64,000 bases of DNA from LMUY01 sp965199165 (GCA_965199165.1 OZ240681.1:3348001-3412000), one strand, 5' to 3'. Positions 8,746-18,119 are shown, counted from the stretch's first letter. Numbers and translations: made by a program. Notes: generated by a model not told the origin, from the letters alone.

Positions 8746-9639
8746 CTAGGCCTTGACGGTCGACGCCCGGTATATCTCGTCGATCGCCACGCCGAGCTTG
8801 TGGTCGAACTCCTCGTCGCTCATGCCCCGCGACAAACCCTCGACCAACGCGCGGGAGAAACTTGCGATCATGCCGTGGCAGGCCGTCAGGCGGCGGCAGG
8901 CCTCGTCCCGGGGATAGCCGCCTGACAACGCCACGACGCGCTCCACGTGCGGATGGCCAATCAACTCCGCATAGGTGTCCGGATCGTCCGGGATGGTGAG
9001 TTTCAGCATGACCTTCGAGCCGTCCAACGCGTCCAGGTGCCGCTTGATCGTCGCGCACAAGATGGTTTCGGCGGCTCGCTTGTCCGGGCTCTTGATGGAG
9101 ACTTCCGGCTCGATGATCGGCATCAAGCCAAGCTTGGATATCTGCCCGGCGACGTCGAATTGCTGCGCCACGATGGCGGCGATGCCCGCCTCGGACGGCA
9201 GGTTGATCACCGACCGCATCTTGGTGCCGTAGACGCCGAGCCGCACCGCCCGCTCCAGCAAGCCGTCCAGCCCGGGAATGGGCTTCATCAGGCTGACGCC
9301 GTCCGCTTCCGGCTGCAGCCCCTTGTCGACCTTCAGGAACGGGACGATGCCGCGCTGCTTCCACAGGAACTCGGGGACCGGCGTGCCCTCCGCGTCGCCA
9401 TCCATGGTCTGCTCGAACAGGATGACGCCGATCACCTTGTCCCCGGTGAAGGCGGGCGCGGTGATGATCCGCACGCGCATCTCGTGCATCAACCTGAACA
9501 TCTCCGCCTCGCCGCTATAGGCGTCCTCCGCGATGCCGTAATCCTTCAGCGCCTTCGGGGTGGACCCGCCGCTCTGGTCCAGGGCCGCGATGAAGCCGGG
9601 CTTGTCGGCCATCTGCGCCGTCATCTTGCTATCGGTCAT
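8746..9639 (-). CDS. fda: Fructose-bisphosphate aldolase, class I
   Basis: This 297-aa enzyme cleaves fructose 1,6-bisphosphate to the two triose phosphates by Schiff-base chemistry. It matches the short bacterial class I type (Staphylococcus Fda is about the same length) in FIAALDQSGGSTPKALKDYG near the N-terminus, ILFEQTM, GTKMRS, IIEPEV, VMLKLTIP (probable Schiff-base lysine region) and VVALSGGY. The start is the ATG at 9637-9639, which gives the family N-terminus; longer in-frame starts run into unrelated sequence. It is the last gene of a minus-strand group behind thiE, with 95 nt between them. Confidence 0.93.
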   Translation of the reverse strand: MTDSKMTAQMADKPGFIAALDQSGGSTPKALKDYGIAEDAYSGEAEMFRLMHEMRVRIITAPAFTGDKVIGVILFEQTMDGDAEGTPVPEFLWKQRGIVPFLKVDKGLQPEADGVSLMKPIPGLDGLLERAVRLGVYGTKMRSVINLPSEAGIAAIVAQQFDVAGQISKLGLMPIIEPEVSIKSPDKRAAETILCATIKRHLDALDGSKVMLKLTIPDDPDTYAELIGHPHVERVVALSGGYPRDEACRRLTACHGMIASFSRALVEGLSRGMSDEEFDHKLGVAIDEIYRASTVKA

Positions 9640-9734
9640 TTCCACCACCCAACGCGAGGCCGGCGCATGTCCGGCGGGTTTTCTCGAGCGTCGCCTCATT
9701 GGCACATCTTCGGCAGCCCGGAAAGCGCCGGCGC

Positions 9735-10358
9735 CTACCCGCCAAGCTGCGCGGCGAAGGCACGGACCGCGGCGGCCGGGCCCTCCGGATGCGACCAGAC
9801 CGCGGCGGAGACGGCGAGGAAATCCGCGCCCGCCGCCATCAGCGGACCGCAATTCTCCGGCGTGATGCCGCCGATGGCGACGCAGGGCAGCTCCATCAGC
9901 TCGGACCACCATTGGAGGATGCCTGGATCGGCCATCGCCGGCGGCGCCTTGGTGCGCGATGGATAGAAGGCGCCGAAGGCCACGTAGTCCGCACCGGCCT
10001 CCCCCGCGGTCATCGCCAGGTCCCGGCTGCCGTGGCAGGTGACGCCCAGCGACAACTCGCCCAGAATCGTGCGCGCCTGCGCGACCGGCGTATCCTCCTG
10101 CCCCACATGCGCGCCGTCGCACCCGCTGGCCACCGCCAGTTCCGGCCGGTCGTTCAGCAGGAAGGCCACGTCACGGGACTGCGCCACCGGCCGCAACACG
10201 TCGATGGCGCGCCGCAGGTCGTCCTCCGTCCAGCCCTTCAGCCGCAGCTGGACGACGGCCACGTCGCCGGCATCCAGCGCGGCGGCCAGGGTGTCGCGGA
10301 ACGATGCGGGAGCGAGCACGGGAGGCGTGATCAGGTACAGGCGGCAAGGCGCGGGCAT
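9735..10358 (-). CDS. thiE: Thiamine-phosphate synthase
   Basis: ThiE joins the thiazole and pyrimidine (HMP-PP) halves to make thiamine phosphate in the cytosol. The 207-aa product has the TIM-barrel landmarks: RLYLITPP at the first strand, VQLRLKG, FLLNDRPELA, GAHVGQED, LGVTCHGSRD, DYVAFGAFYPSRTK and CVAIGGITPEN, the last binding phosphate. Length is normal for the family. Its start lies 9 nt after the stop of the small upstream gene, suggesting cotranscription. No TPP riboswitch is visible in front of the group. Confidence 0.92.
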   Translation of the reverse strand: MPAPCRLYLITPPVLAPASFRDTLAAALDAGDVAVVQLRLKGWTEDDLRRAIDVLRPVAQSRDVAFLLNDRPELAVASGCDGAHVGQEDTPVAQARTILGELSLGVTCHGSRDLAMTAGEAGADYVAFGAFYPSRTKAPPAMADPGILQWWSELMELPCVAIGGITPENCGPLMAAGADFLAVSAAVWSHPEGPAAAVRAFAAQLGG

Positions 10359-10367
10359 GACGCGGGC

Positions 10368-10766
10368 TTAGCCGACGCCGCCCGCCGAGTCACCGTTCAG
10401 CCAGGCGAGCAGGCGGCGACCCGCTCGGGGATCGGCCAGGTCCAGCGCCGGCGGGCGAGCCTGCAGCAGCTCTGCCCCCGCGGCCTGGGCGCGCGCGGCG
10501 ACCAGGCTCCAGGCCGGCACCGCCGGATCCAACACCAGCAGGCGGCAGCCGACGCCCAGCGCCTCCAACGCCCGGCCCGGCGCGTCGCCGCAATCCAGGA
10601 TGTCCGGGTTGTCGGCCGCCCCCAGCGCCATCAATGCCCGCCACCAGCCGCAGCCCGCGTAGGTCCCCGCTCCCGCGCCCGACAGCAGGGTCACGGCCAG
10701 GCCCGGTGCCACCGCCGCCCGCAAATCCGGCAGGCCATGCACCACCACGGCAGGAGGGCGCTTCAT
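10368..10766 (-). CDS. Small hypothetical protein upstream of thiE, 132 aa
   Basis: The product is a soluble alpha/beta protein with GLAVTLLSGAGAGTYAG near residue 23, WWRALMALG near 41 and DILDCGDAPGRALEALG near 55. The alternation of hydrophobic strands and helices suggests a small Rossmann-like fold. I recall similar short proteins next to thiE and aldolase in Acetobacteraceae, but know no function. Its ATG (10764-10766) overlaps on the opposite strand an ATG at 10765, so the promoters for this group and the zapA group must be interleaved. Confidence 0.6.
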   Translation of the reverse strand: MKRPPAVVVHGLPDLRAAVAPGLAVTLLSGAGAGTYAGCGWWRALMALGAADNPDILDCGDAPGRALEALGVGCRLLVLDPAVPAWSLVAARAQAAGAELLQARPPALDLADPRAGRRLLAWLNGDSAGGVG

Positions 10767-10830
10767 GCTTGACCTTCAAGCCGCCGGGCGCTTCATGGTC
10801 AAACGGAACGAGGCTTCGGGGACTGGATGC

Positions 10831-11022
10831 ATGGCCGACGCGGACGCGAACGAGGCAGACGCGCTAACCCGGCTGGAGGCTGCATTGGACCGGATCGCCC
10901 GGCACAACGCTCGACCGGCACCGCTGGCCGGGGCCGTGCCGCTGGTGGACACCGTGCTGGTGGCATCGCGACTCGACCGGCTGATCGGCCAGCTGCGTCA
11001 TGCCTTGGCGGAAGAGGCTTGA
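10831..11022 (+). CDS. Small helical protein upstream of zapA, 63 aa
   Basis: A short acidic protein beginning MADADANEADALTRLEAALD and continuing as one or two amphipathic helices. In alphaproteobacteria a short coiled-coil protein (often DUF4164) is commonly encoded directly before zapA, and this gene fills that place, 4 nt before the zapA start. I chose the ATG at 10831 because codons before it look like noncoding sequence; ATGs at 10765 and 10795 are in frame. The role is unknown but is plausibly connected to division. Confidence 0.6.
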   Translation: MADADANEADALTRLEAALDRIARHNARPAPLAGAVPLVDTVLVASRLDRLIGQLRHALAEEA

Positions 11023-11026
11023 GCCG

Positions 11027-11380
11027 ATGGCCCAGCTAACCGTCAAGATCAACGGCTACGCCTACAACGTGGGCTGCGAGGACGGGCAGGAGGCGCACCT
11101 GCAGGAGATGGCCCGGCAGGTCGAGCAGCGCATCGAAAACATCAAGGCGCTGGGCGGACAGAGCGGCGAAAGCCGGCTGCTGCTGCTCGCGGCACTGCTG
11201 ATGGCGGACGAACTGCACGATACGGGCATCGAGTTGGCCACCCTGCGCCAGCCATCCACGACGGCCCCGGCCGCGGCGCCTGAACCGGCGGCGGAGCGGC
11301 CGGACGCGCGCACCCGAAGCCGCATCGCCAAGCTGGCCCGCAAGGCCGAGGACATTGCGGCGAGCATCGAACAGCCCTAG
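11027..11380 (+). CDS. zapA: Cell division protein ZapA
   Basis: ZapA binds FtsZ filaments and promotes Z-ring bundling. The 117-aa product starts with the family pattern AQLTVKINGYAYNVGCEDGQE, followed by a long helix (about residues 25-75, RVEQRI-like coiled coil) and an Ala/Pro-rich linker with a basic helix at the C-terminus (about 95-117). The ATG at 11027 gives the correct domain start. It is followed immediately by 6S RNA and fau, the arrangement known for many proteobacteria. Confidence 0.88.
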   Translation: MAQLTVKINGYAYNVGCEDGQEAHLQEMARQVEQRIENIKALGGQSGESRLLLLAALLMADELHDTGIELATLRQPSTTAPAAAPEPAAERPDARTRSRIAKLARKAEDIAASIEQP

Positions 11381-11387
11381 ATAGGGG

Positions 11388-11548
11388 GTGCGGGGCTGCT
11401 GGGTTCGTCAGGTCGTTCATCCCTCGGGCCGATAAGCATTCTCCTCGGGAGCTGGCGCTGTCATGACCCTGGTCATGGTATCTGGTGCCCACCTGCGCAA
11501 GCAGGCTCGGGAGGATGACAAATTCCAACGGCTTCGGCGGCTCCGCAC
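11388..11548 (+). ncRNA. ssrS: 6S RNA
   Basis: 6S RNA mimics an open promoter and sequesters sigma70 RNA polymerase in stationary phase. Support is both location (between zapA and fau) and structure. The 5' strand TGCGG (11389-11393) pairs with CCGCA (11543-11547), and GCTGCT (11395-11400) pairs with GGCGGC (11536-11541) with G-U pairs. Next, TCATCC and CTC on the 5' side face GAGGATGA on the 3' side, enclosing the large internal bubble. The internal arm has CACCTGCGCAAGCAGG, typical of alphaproteobacterial 6S. The ends are approximate to within about 5 nt. Confidence 0.85.
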
Positions 11549-11596
11549 TCCGACCTCCATGAGCGCAAGCGCGCGGCCCGGGCCGCGGCACGCACC

Positions 11597-12094
11597 GTGC
11601 TGCTGGGCTGCGATCCGGTGCTCGGCCGGCAGGCCAGCGAGCGCATCGTCGCGGCGCGGCTGATCCAGCCCGGCATGGTCGTCGCCGGGTTCTGGCCGCT
11701 GGGCCGCGAGATCGACATGACGCCGCTGCTCCGTGACCTTCGGGAGCGCGGCCACGTCGTGGCCCTGCCGCGCACGCCGCCGCGCGGTGCACCGCTCGCC
11801 TTCCATCGCTGGGACAGTGACGAGGCCTTGGCCCAGGAGCGCTTCGGCACGCGCACAGCCACGGGCGCGGCGGTGCTGCCCGACCTTCTGCTGGTCCCCA
11901 TGCTGGCGTTCGACCGCCGCTTGCACCGGCTCGGCTATGGCGGCGGCTACTACGACCGCACCTTGGCCGCGCGGCCAGGCATCCGCACCGTAGGCTGCGC
12001 CTATGCGGCGCAGGAGGTCGCGGAGCTGCCTGTCGGCGCGACCGACCAGCCTCTTGAGGCGATCGCCACCGAACGCGAGATGATCACCGTTTGA
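11597..12094 (+). CDS. fau: 5-formyltetrahydrofolate cyclo-ligase (start uncertain)
   Basis: This enzyme converts 5-formyl-THF to 5,10-methenyl-THF using ATP. GYGGGYYDR near residue 115 from this start is the family signature, and ATEREMITV at the end matches the C-terminus. The frame is open back to 11519 and encodes LHERKRAARAAAR just before GTG 11597; that basic helix is part of the folate/ATP-binding N-terminus in homologues. No ATG, GTG or TTG exists in this frame between the TGA at 11516 and 11597. The true start is therefore either a noncanonical codon or was lost by a frameshift near 11540-11560, next to the 3' strand of 6S RNA. Confidence 0.85.
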   Translation: MLLGCDPVLGRQASERIVAARLIQPGMVVAGFWPLGREIDMTPLLRDLRERGHVVALPRTPPRGAPLAFHRWDSDEALAQERFGTRTATGAAVLPDLLLVPMLAFDRRLHRLGYGGGYYDRTLAARPGIRTVGCAYAAQEVAELPVGATDQPLEAIATEREMITV

Positions 12095-12146
12095 CTGGGC
12101 CGCGGCTGGCCTTTCCACCCCGGCGAAGTCCTGCCAGGGTCCGGCG

Positions 12147-12965
12147 ATGCGCATCCTCTTCCTTGGTGACACCGTCGGCCGCAGCGGGCGCGAGGGTGCC
12201 GCGGCGGCGCTGCCGACCCTGCGCGAACGGCTCCGGATCGACCTCGCGGTCGTCAATGCGGAGAATGCCAGCCATGGGTTCGGCCTGGCGCCCGACATGG
12301 CAGCCAGCCTGTTCGCCGCGGGCGCGGACGTGATCACGCTGGGCAACCATGCGTGGGACCGCAAGGAGATCATCCCCTACATCGCCCAGCAGCCGCGGCT
12401 GCTGCGGCCGCTGAACTTCCCGCCCGGCACGCCGGGCGCCGGCGCCGTGGTGGTGGACGTGCCGGGCGGCCGGCGGGCGCTGGTGATGAACGCGATGGGC
12501 CGCCTGTTCATGGACCCGTTGGACTGCCCGTTCCGCGGCACGGCCGACATCCTGGCGCGCTACCGTCTCGGCACGTCGGTGCATGCCATCGTCGTCGACT
12601 TCCATGCCGAGGCGACCAGCGAGAAACTGGGCTATGCGCATAGTTTCGACGGCCAGGTGTCGCTGGTGGTCGGCACGCACACCCATGTGCCGACCGCCGA
12701 CCACCAGGTGCTTGCCCGGGGCACCGCCTTCCAGTCGGATGCCGGCATGTGCGGCGATTACGACAGTGTGATCGGCATGGCGAAGGAGGGTGCCGCCGCC
12801 CGATTTGTCCGCAAGATGCCGGGCGAGCGGCTGGCGCCGGCGGAGGGGGCGGCCACCGTCTGCGGCCTGTTCGTCGAGACGGACGACGCGACGGGGCTGG
12901 CGTTGCGGGCCGAACCCGTGCGATTTGGTGGACGTCTAGCGCAGGTGATGCCAACCGAGTCGTGA
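12147..12965 (+). CDS. ymdB: YmdB-family metallophosphoesterase
   Basis: This is a 272-aa member of the TIGR00282 family; Bacillus YmdB hydrolyses 2',3'-cyclic nucleotides. The dimetal site ligands are visible: FLGDTVG near residue 5, NAENASHG near 37, LGNHAWD near 65, VDFHAEATSEK near 150, and GTHTHVPTAD near 175. Length is normal. It lies between fau and yebC, an arrangement I know from other Rhodospirillales. The physiological substrate here is unknown. Confidence 0.88.
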   Translation: MRILFLGDTVGRSGREGAAAALPTLRERLRIDLAVVNAENASHGFGLAPDMAASLFAAGADVITLGNHAWDRKEIIPYIAQQPRLLRPLNFPPGTPGAGAVVVDVPGGRRALVMNAMGRLFMDPLDCPFRGTADILARYRLGTSVHAIVVDFHAEATSEKLGYAHSFDGQVSLVVGTHTHVPTADHQVLARGTAFQSDAGMCGDYDSVIGMAKEGAAARFVRKMPGERLAPAEGAATVCGLFVETDDATGLALRAEPVRFGGRLAQVMPTES

Positions 12966-12982
12966 GCCGATGGAGGTCGGGG

Positions 12983-13198
12983 ATGAGCCCAGCAGTGCAG
13001 GTGACGTGCTCCTTGCTCCTGAGTTTCGGGGTGACGCTGGTCGTGCTGCTGCGCGAACTGTGGGTGACGCGGCGCGGCCGCGGCGGCGACGACCGTGACC
13101 CAAGGCGGGACCCCGCCCCGCAGCCGCGTCCCCTGCCGCCCTGCCTGGTGCCGACGGAGCAGTGGCGTGCCCCAGTGCGGACGCGCGAACTCGCCTGA
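12983..13198 (+). CDS. Small single-pass membrane protein, 71 aa
   Basis: The ATG at 12983 follows a GGAGGTCGGGG ribosome-binding site. Residues 6-24 form one transmembrane helix (VTCSLLLSFGVTLVVLLRE), followed by a basic stretch (TRRGRGG), which predicts the C-terminus in the cytosol, and a Pro/Arg-rich tail. It is too small to assign to a family. It lies 17 nt after ymdB and 69 nt before yebC. Confidence 0.5.
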   Translation: MSPAVQVTCSLLLSFGVTLVVLLRELWVTRRGRGGDDRDPRRDPAPQPRPLPPCLVPTEQWRAPVRTRELA

Positions 13199-13267
13199 TC
13201 TGGCGACCGGCCGGCGGGCCTGATAGGAAGGCGGGCCCAGCAAACAGCAGCACGAGACACCAGGCCC

Positions 13268-14020
13268 ATGGCCGGCCATTCGCACTCCAAGAACATCATG
13301 CACCGGAAGGGCGCGCAGGACGCCCGCAAGGCGCGCCAGTTCGCCAAGCTGATCCGCGAGATCACCGTATCCGCCAAGCAGGGCCTGCCTGACCCGGCGG
13401 CCAACCCGCGCCTGCGTGCCGCCGTGGCCGCCGCGCGGGTCATGAACATGCCGAAGGACACGATCGACCGCGCCATCCGCAAGGCGACGGATGCCGGCAG
13501 CAGCGACGATTACGTGGAGGTGCGGTACGAGGGCTATGGCCCCGGCGGCGTCGCCGTCATCGTCGAGGCGCTGACCGACAACCGCAACCGCACCGCGTCC
13601 GACCTGCGGACCGCCTTCAACAAGAATGGCGGCACGATGGGCGAGACCAACTCCGTGGCCTTCCAGTTCTCCCGGGTCGGCGCCATCGCCTATCCCGCCA
13701 AGGCCGCCAATGCGGACGCCATGATGGAGGCGGCGATCGACGCCGGGGCCGAGGACGTGGACAGCGACGCGGAGGGTCACGAGGTCACCTGCGCCACGCA
13801 GGACCTGTTCGCGGTGCGCGACGCGCTGGAGGCGCGGTTCGGCCCGCCGGACAGTGCCAAGCTGGATTGGCGGCCGACCGTGACGGTCGCGGTCGACGAC
13901 CCGGACCGCGCGGCCGCGTTGGTCAAGCTGCTGGACGCGCTGGAGGACAACGACGACGTGCAGACCGTCACCTCCAACGCCGAGATCCCGGACGACGTGA
14001 TGGAGCGCCTGACGGCCTGA
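13268..14020 (+). CDS. yebC: YebC/PmpR-family protein
   Basis: This 250-aa TACO1-family protein is known as a transcriptional regulator and, more recently, as a ribosome-associated factor easing translation of proline runs. The N-terminus MAGHSHSKNIMHRKGAQDARK is diagnostic, with MNMPKDTIDRAIRKA near residue 60 and YEGYGPGGVAVIVEALTDNRNRT near 92. It sits directly before ruvC, the common bacterial arrangement, and its TGA overlaps the ruvC ATG by one base. A role in proline-rich translation would suit the nearby tolA. Confidence 0.95.
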   Translation: MAGHSHSKNIMHRKGAQDARKARQFAKLIREITVSAKQGLPDPAANPRLRAAVAAARVMNMPKDTIDRAIRKATDAGSSDDYVEVRYEGYGPGGVAVIVEALTDNRNRTASDLRTAFNKNGGTMGETNSVAFQFSRVGAIAYPAKAANADAMMEAAIDAGAEDVDSDAEGHEVTCATQDLFAVRDALEARFGPPDSAKLDWRPTVTVAVDDPDRAAALVKLLDALEDNDDVQTVTSNAEIPDDVMERLTA

Positions 14021-14526
14021 TGGTCCGCCTGATGGGCATCGATCCCGGCCTGCGCTTCACCGGATGGGGCGTGATCTCGGTCGATGGCAACCGCCTGTGC
14101 CACATCGCCGACGGCGTGGTGGCGACGGACAGCGAGGCGAGCGTGCCCGCCCGGCTGAAGGCGATCCATGACGGCCTGACGGCCCTGTTTGCCGAGCACC
14201 GCCCGCACGAGGCGGCAGTGGAGGAGACCTACGTCAACCGCAACGGCACGGCGACGCTGAAGCTCGGCTACGCCCGCGGCGTGGCCTTGCTGGCGCCGGC
14301 GCTGGTGGGCATCCCCGTGCTGGAATACGGCGCCATGACGGTGAAGCAGTCGGTGGTCGGCACCGGTGCCGCCAGCAAGGACCAGGTGGAGATGATGGTC
14401 CGCCGCCTGCTCCCCGGCGCCACCCTCCGCCGCGCCGACGCCGCCGACGCCCTGGCCGTCGCGATCTGCCACGCCCACCACCGCGCCACCCGCCTCCGCG
14501 TCGGCGGCGGCCGGGTGATGGCGTGA
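14020..14526 (+). CDS. ruvC: Crossover junction endodeoxyribonuclease RuvC
   Basis: RuvC resolves Holliday junctions by symmetrical nicking. The 168-aa product has the four acidic catalytic positions in MGIDPGLRFTGWG (Asp7), VEETYVNRNGTATLKLG (Glu near 68) and the C-terminal RADAADALAVAICH (two Asp). The ATG at 14020 overlaps the yebC stop (TGATG), indicating translational coupling. It opens the ruvCAB set, interrupted only by palindromic repeats on either side of ruvA. Confidence 0.95.
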   Translation: MVRLMGIDPGLRFTGWGVISVDGNRLCHIADGVVATDSEASVPARLKAIHDGLTALFAEHRPHEAAVEETYVNRNGTATLKLGYARGVALLAPALVGIPVLEYGAMTVKQSVVGTGAASKDQVEMMVRRLLPGATLRRADAADALAVAICHAHHRATRLRVGGGRVMA

Positions 14527-14544
14527 TACGTTTGCCGAGACACA

Positions 14545-14661
14545 ACCCTCTCCCCCGCTGGCGGGAGAGGGCAGGGTGAGGGTGGCTGTGCCACGGACTC
14601 CGTGCTGCACGGTGTGCGTGCCAACCCTCACCCCGACCCTCTCCCGCCAGCGGGAGAGGGA
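14545..14661. repeat. REP-like inverted repeat pair between ruvC and ruvA
   Basis: A 39-nt unit at 14545-14583 and a 38-nt unit at 14624-14661 are near-perfect reverse complements of each other. Each also contains its own hairpin (CCCTCTCCC with GGGAGAGGG around CGCTGGC or GCCAGC) and a GGGTGAGGGT or ACCCTCACCC end. Such CCCTCACCC/CCCTCTCCC units are dispersed intergenic palindromes in many alphaproteobacterial genomes. They may attenuate or stabilise the ruv transcript. A related element occurs after ruvA. Confidence 0.8.
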
Positions 14662-14676
14662 GTCTGGCGCAGTCGC

Positions 14677-15273
14677 GTGATCGCCCAACTCACCGGCACG
14701 CTGGGCGGCGTGGAGGAGGGGCGCTGCGTGATCGAGGTGGGGGGTGTCGGCTACCTGGTGCATGCCTCCACCCGCACGCTCTCGGCCCTGCCCACGCCGC
14801 CTGCGGTCGCACGCGTGCTGGTGGAGACGCAGGTGCGGGAGGACGCCATCACCTTGTATGGCTTTGCCGACGCGGCGGAGCGGGACTGGTTCCGCCTGCT
14901 GACCACGGTGCAGGGCGTGGGTGCCAAGGTGGCGCTCGGCGTGCTGTCCGCGCTGGCGCCGCGCGACCTGGTCGCCGCCATCGCCGCCGGGGACCGCGCC
15001 AGCCTGACCCGCGCGCCCGGCGTGGGCGCCAAGCTGGCAGCCCGGCTGCTGTCCGAACTCGCGGCCAAGGCCGGCGCCATGCCCACCGGCACCGCCATGC
15101 CGGGCATCGCTGCGGCGACGGGCGTGGAGGCGGACGCGCTCTCCGCGCTGGGCAACCTCGGCTACCGCCGCATCGAGGCGCACCCGGTGGTCACCCGCGT
15201 GCGCGAGCGCCTGGGCGAGGACGCCAGGCTGGACGCGGTGATCCGCGACAGTCTGAAGGAGCTGGCGCGGTGA
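14677..15273 (+). CDS. ruvA: Holliday junction branch migration protein RuvA
   Basis: RuvA binds four-way junctions and loads the RuvB motor. The 198-aa product has the N-terminal OB fold (IAQLTGTLGG, VGGVGYLVHAS), the LYGFADAAERDWFRLLTTVQGVGAKVAL region with a helix-hairpin-helix, a second HhH at GVGAKLAARLLSEL near residue 113, and the C-terminal RuvB-binding domain with ALGNLGYRR near 155. GTG at 14677 gives the family start and directly follows the repeat element, so its ribosome-binding site lies within the repeat's 3' edge. Confidence 0.94.
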   Translation: MIAQLTGTLGGVEEGRCVIEVGGVGYLVHASTRTLSALPTPPAVARVLVETQVREDAITLYGFADAAERDWFRLLTTVQGVGAKVALGVLSALAPRDLVAAIAAGDRASLTRAPGVGAKLAARLLSELAAKAGAMPTGTAMPGIAAATGVEADALSALGNLGYRRIEAHPVVTRVRERLGEDARLDAVIRDSLKELAR

Positions 15274-15285
15274 CTCCGTCCGGTT

Positions 15286-15390
15286 TCTTCTCCCTCTCCT
15301 TCCGGGAGAGGGCCGGGGTGAGGGTCATCCCGCACATTCGGACCATCGTGCCGCACGCCCCTCACCCAACCCTCTTCCAAGGGGAGAAGG
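15286..15390. repeat. REP-like palindromic element between ruvA and ruvB
   Basis: The left unit (15286-15325) holds the hairpin CCCTCTCC/GGGAGAGGG and ends GGGGTGAGGGT. The right unit (15357-15390) starts CCCCTCACCC and contains an imperfect hairpin CCTCTTCC/GGGGAGAAGG. The arrangement mirrors the repeat before ruvA, with more divergence. The two elements thus bracket ruvA. Confidence 0.7.
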
Positions 15391-15418
15391 CTTGTCCACG
15401 ACCGGCCGGAGCTGGGGC

Positions 15419-16453
15419 ATGAGCGACCGTGCGGTCTCTCCGGCCCGTGCGGTGGAGGACGCGGCCGAGGCGTCGCTGCGGCCGCAGGTCCTCGCCGAGT
15501 TCATCGGGCAGCAGGCCAGCCGCGAGAACCTGCGTGTGTTCATCCACGCCGCGAAGGGGCGGGCGGAGGCGATGGACCACGTGTTGCTGCATGGGCCGCC
15601 AGGGCTGGGCAAGACCACGCTGGCGCAGATCGTCGCGCGCGAGCTGGGCGTGGGGTTCCGCGCCACCTCCGGCCCGGTGATCCAGCGCGCCGGGGACCTG
15701 GCCGCCATCCTCACCAACCTGCAGCCGCGCGACGTGCTGTTCATCGACGAGATCCACCGCCTGCAGCCCGCCATCGAGGAAGTGCTCTACCCCGCGATGG
15801 AGGACTTCCAGCTCGACCTCATCATCGGCGAGGGGCCGGCCGCCCGCTCCGTCCGGATCGACCTGTCGCCCTTCACCCTGGTCGGCGCCACCACCCGCGC
15901 CGGGCTGCTGGCGACGCCGTTGCGCGACCGCTTCGGCATCCCGTTGCGACTGGTGCTCTACACCCCTGCGGAGCTGGAGCTGATCGTGTCCCGCGGCGCC
16001 GAGAAGCTGGGCGTCGACCTCACGGCGGCCGGCGCGGCGGAGATCGCCCGGCGCTCCCGCGGCACGCCGCGCGTCGCCGGGCGGCTGCTGCGCCGGGTGC
16101 GGGACTTCGCCGCCGTGGCCGGGCAGAGCCCGGTGGACCGCGCCGAGGCGGACGCGGCGCTGACCCGGCTGGAGGTGGACCGGCTCGGCCTGGACGCGAT
16201 GGACCGCCGCTATCTCCGCCGCATCGCCGAGCACCATGGCGGCGGCCCGGTCGGCGCCGAAACCCTGGCCGCGGCGCTGAACGAGGCGCGCGACACGCTG
16301 GAGGACGTGGTCGAGCCCTACCTGATCCAGGAGGGGCTGGTCCTGCGCACCAGCCGGGGCCGCATGCTGGGCGAGCCGGGTTGGCGCCACCTCGGCCTGG
16401 CGGTGCCGAAGGCGGCGGCGCCGCTGCTCGACCTGTTGGAACCCGAGGCGTGA
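15419..16453 (+). CDS. ruvB: Holliday junction branch migration ATPase RuvB
   Basis: This 344-aa AAA+ motor drives branch migration with RuvA. Visible are EFIGQQASRENLRVFI, the Walker A GPPGLGKTT at about residues 59-67, Walker B FIDEIHRL near 115, sensor region VGATTRAG near 158, and the winged-helix C-terminus ending in a basic and hydrophobic stretch (RTSRGRMLGEPGWRHLGL). ATG 15419 gives the usual short N-terminal extension; a TTG at 15392 is in frame but lies in the repeat. The stop overlaps the ybgC start. Confidence 0.95.
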   Translation: MSDRAVSPARAVEDAAEASLRPQVLAEFIGQQASRENLRVFIHAAKGRAEAMDHVLLHGPPGLGKTTLAQIVARELGVGFRATSGPVIQRAGDLAAILTNLQPRDVLFIDEIHRLQPAIEEVLYPAMEDFQLDLIIGEGPAARSVRIDLSPFTLVGATTRAGLLATPLRDRFGIPLRLVLYTPAELELIVSRGAEKLGVDLTAAGAAEIARRSRGTPRVAGRLLRRVRDFAAVAGQSPVDRAEADAALTRLEVDRLGLDAMDRRYLRRIAEHHGGGPVGAETLAAALNEARDTLEDVVEPYLIQEGLVLRTSRGRMLGEPGWRHLGLAVPKAAAPLLDLLEPEA

Positions 16454-16852
16454 CGCCGCACCGCCTGGCACTCCGGGTCTACTACGAGGATACCGACGCC
16501 GGCGGGGTGGTCTACCATGCGCGCTACCTCGCCTTCGCGGAGCGGGCGCGGACGGAGCTCCTGCGCGCGCTCGGCGTGCCGCATGACGCGCTGGTGCGTA
16601 ACGAAGGGATGATCTTCGTGGTGCGTCGCATCGAAATGGACTATCTGCGCCCCGCGCGGCTTGACGACCTCGTCACCGTCGCCACCGAACCCACCGCGCT
16701 TGGTGCTGCCACGGCCGCGCTGCGGCAGGAGTTCACGGTGGCGGACAGGGCGGTGGCGCGGCTGGATGTGCAACTGGCGTGCGTGCGTGGGGCGGATGGC
16801 CGGCCCGCGCGGATACCAACCCGCTGGCGTGCGGCGTTTGAGGAGATGCGGA

Positions 16853-16860
<8 letters not shown>
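16450..16860 (+). CDS. ybgC: Tol-Pal-associated acyl-CoA thioesterase YbgC
   Basis: This is a hotdog-fold thioesterase of 136 aa acting on short or long acyl-CoA or acyl-ACP, cytosolic and linked to phospholipid metabolism. The catalytic signature YYEDTDAGGVVYHARYLAFAER near residue 10 contains the conserved Asp and His. The GTG start at 16450 overlaps the ruvB TGA (GTGA). It precedes tolQ as in most proteobacteria and overlaps its GTG start by 8 nt. Confidence 0.92.
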
Positions 16861-17563
<703 letters not shown>

Positions 17564-17566
17564 GCC

Positions 17567-18100
<534 letters not shown>

Positions 18101-18119
18101 GCACTGCGGGCTGGCCGGC

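Noticed and set aside
9657..9705. GCCGG/CCGGC hairpin followed by GGGTTTT on the plus strand between thiE and fda
   Set aside because: It has terminator shape only on the plus strand, while both flanking genes run on the minus strand; no plus-strand transcript is expected.
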